Shown here: positions 59,401 through 64,000 of the stretch, in pieces
Position numbering within the stretch: the stretch's first letter is position 1
Layout: every line of letters starts with the position of its first letter
NCBI GenBank assembly: GCA_015680685.1
Contig: MNCI01002041.1
Coordinates: 778,368 to 842,367, forward strand
Direction: 5' to 3'
DNA: 64,000 nucleotides
DNA from: Gnetum montanum
Taxonomy: Eukaryota > Streptophyta > Gnetopsida > Gnetales > Gnetaceae
The notes under the pieces: model-generated
What the model was told of the DNA's origin: nothing
The model's database searches: none
The model's input: only the letters and a program-made list of their open reading frames with translations
Made by a program: the position numbers and the translations under genes

Positions 59401-60350
59401 CTAACATGTGGCATCAGTCAAAAACTACAGCAAGTAGTCTCTTGGTGGCAGGGTTCTCTTTTCTTTGCTCCCTCTCTCTCCACTACATGGCATGCCAGAA
59501 GCATGAGGTAGTACATAGTAGATAATATCGAAATTCCTCTCTCTCTCCCTCTTTAAGTGGCAATCACAATTTTTTTGCCTAACAATGGGTACCATCGACA
59601 GCGACGTACCAGCGGCATTAGCAGGACCAGGAAAAATTTATTTTTTTAGTTACTTGTTATATTCTTGAATTCAAGATAATCATTCAATTTACATTCCTGA
59701 TTTTTCAATTTGGTTTACTATTTTAAAATGTCACATAGCCTTCTTCAATTAAGACTATTCTTGGGTTTCTGTACCCATATAGAAGGTGCCCTAAGAAATA
59801 GTCTCCTCAAATAAGTTTTTCCTGGTGCACCACCATTTTCTAGCCTTTTGTTTTCCCATATAAGTTTTTCTTGTCATTTTTCTTGTACTTATTTCATTTA
59901 CCGATCTTGTTTCAGTACTTGTTGAATTTTTTTTGCTTAAAACCTCTATCTCCAGATCCTTTATTTTTTTATCTTTTTTTAAATGTTGATGTCTTCTCTT
60001 TCTTGAAAATTGTCATTTTTTAAAACCCTATTTTCAGTCCCACCTTTTTTTAGATCTATGTTTTGGCGGTCCTTACTTGAGTCCCAACTTCGATAAGGTG
60101 GTTTTATTTAATTATTTAATTTTAAATTTATTTTTCCAAAATTTTTCATTTTACTATTTTCTTTTTAAATTTTATAAGTATTGTAATTTCATACATTTAT
60201 TTTTTTTCTTTTAAAAAAATATATTTTTAAATAACATATTTTAGTATTTTTTTCTTTGTCAAATTTTTTTTTCTTATTGCAATATTTCTTTTCTTTTTAT
60301 TTAATTTTATAGTTTTATTTTAATATTTATATTCTATAATCTTTCATTTT
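56440..60350. other. AT-rich region with simple repeats
   Basis: Contains TA-rich microsatellite-like sequence (56560-56710), a 228-bp duplication around an N (57754-58206), a G/T-rich then C/T-rich stretch (58800-59620) with repeated CTCCCTCTCTCTCCAC motifs, and T-rich sequence up to 60350. The 5' LTR and leader of element D should lie here, but I could not delimit them. TTTTGGCGGTCCTTACTTGA near 60061 is a weak primer-site candidate. No gene is supported. Confidence 0.45.
57754..58206. repeat. Direct duplication (228-bp period) around a single N
   Basis: The sequence starting TTTGTGCTCTTATTCC at 57754 recurs almost identically from 57982, with the single N at 57980 between the copies. This is most simply two contig ends that overlap but were not merged. 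Confidence 0.9.
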
Positions 60351-62600
60351 ATGAGCGAACTCTCCTCTGCCCCTAGTCGACCAACTACACGTCACTTTAC
60401 ATTAAGAAAACAAGGAGCTTTACATTTCCCAAGTTTTATTCTTAGGAGAACTCGAACTAGGATGGTAGCCAAACAACCCTTGACTCCCTTGGTAAGCAAC
60501 CCCTTTAACTTTGCTAATTATCACGACATCCCAAAATCACTCTAGAACATAAACTTGTTCTATGACCTCATAAACCTTACTAGTGATGCTCGCCAACATA
60601 TACAATGTTTCAAAACCTTATTAGGGATCCATAACATTATACAAAATGATGTAGTATGTAGGGTCTTTGTGACAACTTTTAGGAGCAAAGCCATCTAATG
60701 GTTTTTGATGCTCCGTAATGCCTCCATTGGCTCATGGAAAGAATTAAAAAATAAGTTCTTGCTCCAATTTGACAAGTTCACTAGCTTGGCCTTAGCATTA
60801 AGCAAATTCACAAGCTTGAGGAAAATACTTAGGGAAAATGTCCAGGATTACAACCTAAGATTCTTTCACTAGTTTGGCTATGTGCCAAGTGAGATGCACC
60901 CACAACCCAGTGGTATCCTCAACTTCTACCTCTGTACCATTGATCCATTATTTGCCTATGTCATTAAATCCAATCCCAACATAATAGAAATACAGGGAGA
61001 GATGGCTAAAGCCATAGAGTTAGAACAAATTAACCTCATGAATAGCATCCAAACTTAATTTGGGATGATGAGCATTAGTAATCCTATGCAATCTAACCCT
61101 CTACCCCTACCAACTTTTCCAATGACTAACACTATGTTCCAAACTCCCACTCTTCTTCAAATAACTTAACCTTCAAACACTCATTTTCAAGGTCCCACAT
61201 CTTCTTCATTCCTACCATCTAACATTGGTTTGAATGATGACCAATCAAAGACCTTAATTCAATCCATCATAAACTCAAACGAGATATCTAATCCTGTTGA
61301 AACTCCAACTCAAACTCAAAATCAGATGACCCAGATATTAACTTCACTTTAGAAACTTTCAAATGAAGTAGTTGAACTAAAGTAGAACAACAACAAAGGT
61401 CCTATACAATCAGAAAAGTCAAGTTCATCAGTTAATGATGATTATTATTGTCTTTATAACACAAGTCAACATTCTGAGAGGACTTGTCCTCAATTCTTGG
61501 CATCATACGACGATAATATGCAAGGTCAACAAAATGAAAAAACCCCTCTTATGATCCTTAATGTATCTCATGAAATAGAAAATGAAGAGGTTTCCTCATT
61601 AGAATAAGTTATGGTAAGCGATCCCAACCCACACAACACTTGCTACCGTAGACTTTGTGACATTGTGAATACCACACAACAACAAACTAGGAATAATTCT
61701 TATACGCCCCTAAACAGAAGTGTTCCTAGTCAAAAAAATACAAACAGCCAAATCGGGCCATCTCAAGTAAATGCCCCACAACAACCAAACTTCCCTTCTA
61801 TACCTAGAAGAGTCCCACCTCAACAGGAAGCCAAAGAAGTACATAAGACTTACGATCTAGTTGAGGATTTAAAAAGAGTCAAAGCCAACATTTCGATGTA
61901 TGATCTCTTACACTTTAATGAAATGAAAGAGGTGATTTAGGATATAGTTCACATGCTTATAATGGAAAAAGAAAAATCTCCAATCCTTGAAAGGAAAGTT
62001 CACTTTGCAAAAAGTCCTAACACGCTATTAGTACAGAATGCAAACAATTCCATGTCAAGCAAGAAAGATCAACCCCCTTTCTTAACAACATTAATTATTT
62101 TAGGAAAGAATGTTCACAATTGTTTGATGGATTTTGGAGCAACCATTAGCGTCATGCCACTCAAGGTATGTAAAGCCTTAGGAGCACAGATGTTACCACA
62201 AACAAAAAGTGTAATACAACTTGATGGGTCTAACCTATGAGTAGTAGGGTCATTAAAAGAAGTAAGAGTCCAACTTAAACAATACCCTACGTTTACATGT
62301 TACATGGACATCTTAGTAGTTGACATGTCATCCACTTATGGTGTGCTCTTATCTAGGACTTTTGGAGCCAAGTTTGGAGGCTTCTTTAGGTCAGATTTCT
62401 TAGAATTATTAATTCTTATTAAAGGAAAATTTGAATACATGATTGTACCTAGAGAACCCTTTTATAGGCAAGTTGTAATGACTTTTGATAAGCAAAATCA
62501 ATCTTTGGAGAACCAAAACACTAATATTTACATTGAAGTTATTAAGGTTGAGCATGGTGAACATGTTATAAATGACCATGTGAGTAAACTACAAAAATAA
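60351..62600 (+). pseudogene. gag: gag-protease of element D
   Basis: One frame of 750 codons, free of frameshifts but with about ten stops. Gag core: SKAI*WFLMLRNASIGSWKEL and LLQFDKFTSLA (the usual WF..L...SI.SW..L..KF..QF pattern of retrotransposon gag), then NVQDYNLRFFH and LNFYLCTIDPLFAYVIKSNP. A degenerate zinc-knuckle-like segment (YCLYNTSQHSERTCPQF) follows near 61450. The protease is at about 62040-62500: NCLMDFGATISVMPLKVCKAL, with Asp kept in a DFG form of the DTG motif, and VRVQLKQYPTFTC. Typical RT-upstream linker sequence (VVFDDL, LRPKIETHMKEELDELL) follows to about 63000. Inactive. Confidence 0.85.
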
Positions 62601-62604
62601 ATCC

Positions 62605-62756
62605 TGTCTCTCATACAAATTCCACCCAACCCTATTGAAATTTTAGAGAAGGTGAAGAAATCTATGAAGATACCTTGCCTTGTTTCTCATACAAATTCCA
62701 CCCAACCCTATTGAAATTTTAGAGAAGGTGAAGAAATCTATGAAGATACCTTGCCT
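62605..62756 (+). repeat. 76-bp tandem duplication in element D
   Basis: The segment from TCTCATACAAATTCCACCC to GAAGATACCTTGCCTT occurs twice in a row (62605-62680 and 62681-62756) with one difference. 76 is not a multiple of three, so the duplication shifts the pol frame. Confidence 0.92.
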
Positions 62757-63100
62757 TATCATCAACACGATGGATTTCTTCTAAATGACCTGCCACCTTT
62801 AAGGGAGGACAAAGGTATAAATGAGATCCCAACGATCAAAATGTTAGAAGGTGTACCAAATTTTGATGAAAAATCCATGGAACACGTTCCTAGAGAAGTT
62901 GTGTTTGATGATTTGTAAAAGCTTAGACCTAAGATTGAAACTCATATGAAAGAAGAACTTGATGAACTTCTAGGATCTAAAATTACTCATCCTACGAAAC
63001 ATTTAAATATAATTCTTGATAGAAAAAAAAAAGAAAATTAATATTAGGTTTTGATTTTTATAGTCTTAACCATTAACAAATTGTTAAACAATGGGTTGAC

Positions 63101-63340
63101 AAGAAACATGTAAGTATAGCCTTTAAGATAGGAGTTCTAGTCCTAAAAATAAGTAGAGCATTTGGTTGAATTAGTTTTCAAAGTAAGTTCTATCCTATGT
63201 GGTTAGGCCCATTCCAAATTACAGATGTCATTGGCCCCAATGTATACAAAATTGTTGACATGCAAGTACTTAGGTTATGTAGGAATTTTAATGCAGTGCA
63301 TTTGAAGCATTTCTACTTAAGTGCCCCACATGAACACCTA
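63101..63340 (+). pseudogene. pol: Integrase C-terminal remnant of element D
   Basis: SIAFKIGVLVLKISRAFG, a stop, then SKFYPMWLGPFQITDVIGPN, VYKIVDMQ and FNAVHLKHFYLS. This matches the C-terminal beta-barrel region (GDLVL ... WLGPF.I ... LKH.Y) of gypsy integrases. RT, RNaseH and the integrase core between about 63050 and 63100 are missing, so a deletion joined early pol to its end. Confidence 0.82.
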
Positions 63341-64000
63341 GTTACATGTTTTCTTCCTCTTTGCCATGCATTTCATTTGTATATAGTTACATTTGCATAT
63401 TTTCTTTACATTTCATCATCTCTTTATTATCATACTGGCTTCGATTTGATTTTTTTTTCATATGATTTTAATAATCATTATGGTTGTTTGAGTTACTTGG
63501 AATTGGGTCATCATAACACCATTGGAAAATCATGCAAGCATAATGCTTTATATATATGTATATCCTATTTCTATTACACAAAATGTCCTTTATATTTTAA
63601 TAATGCTATGATTCTTCCTAGTCAATTTCAAGATTTTAGTTTTATTAGTTATGTTGGATTATGGAGGATGGGATTTATGCTAGCTTATCATGTAATCATC
63701 ATGATCTTTTGAGTGTAGGATATGTGATGTTGGAGAATGGTTAGCCATAATCACTAGGTGACCTTCGAACATGCCATTTTTCCCTCTCATAAGCCCTAGC
63801 CCTTAGGTGTGATGATCCATGGCTATCGCATGAACAATAGGGTGAAGTGTGTTCATCTCCACTTGAAAACCCTAAGCCACCTAGGAGACTTACTATGATG
63901 TCATCAGATTGTAATTAAAGGCACATACACAAGGGTTGAACTGCAGCATGGGCAAAGTCCAAAAAGGACTGTGTTCTTTGGCAATGCAGCTAATCGGCCA
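63341..64000. other. 3' flank of element D
   Basis: AT-rich sequence open in one frame to 63712 but with no recognisable protein. The last 280 bases contain no LTR signature that I can match. Probably the 3' non-coding region of element D. Confidence 0.4.

Larger units (their letters stand above)
60351..63340 (+). mobile_element. Element D: second gypsy family, gag-PR plus integrase tail
   Basis: gag-protease frame, a short stretch leading toward RT, then a jump to the last part of integrase. LTRs were not identified. Its gag and protease do not align with elements A-C, so it is a different gypsy lineage. Confidence 0.8.

Noticed and set aside
60054-60085. TTTTGGCGGTCCTTACTTGA as the primer-binding site of element D
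   Set aside because: It matches no tRNA 3' end that I can name with confidence, and no LTR end (CA with a paired LTR) was found beside it. Kept only as a weak candidate.
63341-63712. Continuation of the element D integrase frame as a real protein extension
   Set aside because: After LKHFYLS the sequence is AT-rich, hydrophobic and repetitive in Phe/Tyr, with no match to integrase tails. Probably chance openness.
1-64000. tRNA, rRNA or other structured RNA genes
   Set aside because: No cloverleaf with A/B boxes and no rRNA-like sequence was noticed on reading. The only tRNA-related matches are retroelement primer sites. A tRNAscan/Infernal run would be decisive.

Overview
The window is nuclear DNA of a land plant, most likely a seed plant with a large, repeat-rich genome. 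A gymnosperm is my best guess, but that is inference. The grounds are GT-AG introns of up to about 4.6 kb, two recognisable single-copy plant genes about 23 kb apart, and a background of old, stop-ridden LTR retrotransposons nested in one another. Several N gaps show that it is a draft scaffold.

Host genes. A three-exon gene on the + strand (5264-6881) encodes a 219-residue four-pass CASP-like membrane protein (DUF588 family). A seven-exon gene on the - strand (39311 down to 29855) encodes a 340-residue BCCIP/Bcp1-family nuclear protein. I rebuilt it exon by exon; every junction is GT-AG and in phase. Its third intron is 4.6 kb and holds a short copia-like (TRIM/LARD-like) element with a minisatellite inside, plus a separate tandem repeat.

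Retroelements. A related set of Ty3/gypsy (Athila-like) elements fills most of the rest: (i) 1-3118, left-truncated, with a third ORF downstream of pol and a 3' LTR abutting a LINE reverse-transcriptase remnant; (ii) element A, 9636-18006, complete at both ends with gag-PR-RT-RNaseH-partial INT; (iii) element B, 41648-48186, gag-PR only, which runs on into a second PBS and gag start; (iv) element C, 48389-56439, gag plus third-ORF remnant, with an 893-bp solo LTR inserted in its 3' LTR and flanked by a perfect 5-bp duplication; (v) element D, 60351-63340, a second gypsy family with gag-PR and only the C-terminal end of integrase. There are also a truncated element at 18187-19588, probably a LINE, flanked by a 17-bp target duplication, and a Helitron-type PIF1 helicase remnant at 22798-23580. 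All these coding regions are broken by stops.

Points most worth following. The LTRs of this group carry, between the TG end and the TATA box, a variable-length array of a palindromic GCGATATCGC-type unit. Versions of the same dyad-plus-TATA module also lie inside two elements, about 500-575 bp upstream of the third ORF. A 38-bp non-coding block is kept nearly unchanged in three elements whose surroundings have diverged. These look like cis-regulatory machinery of an Athila-like lineage. The other inter-gene stretches are AT-rich and show no gene I can support.
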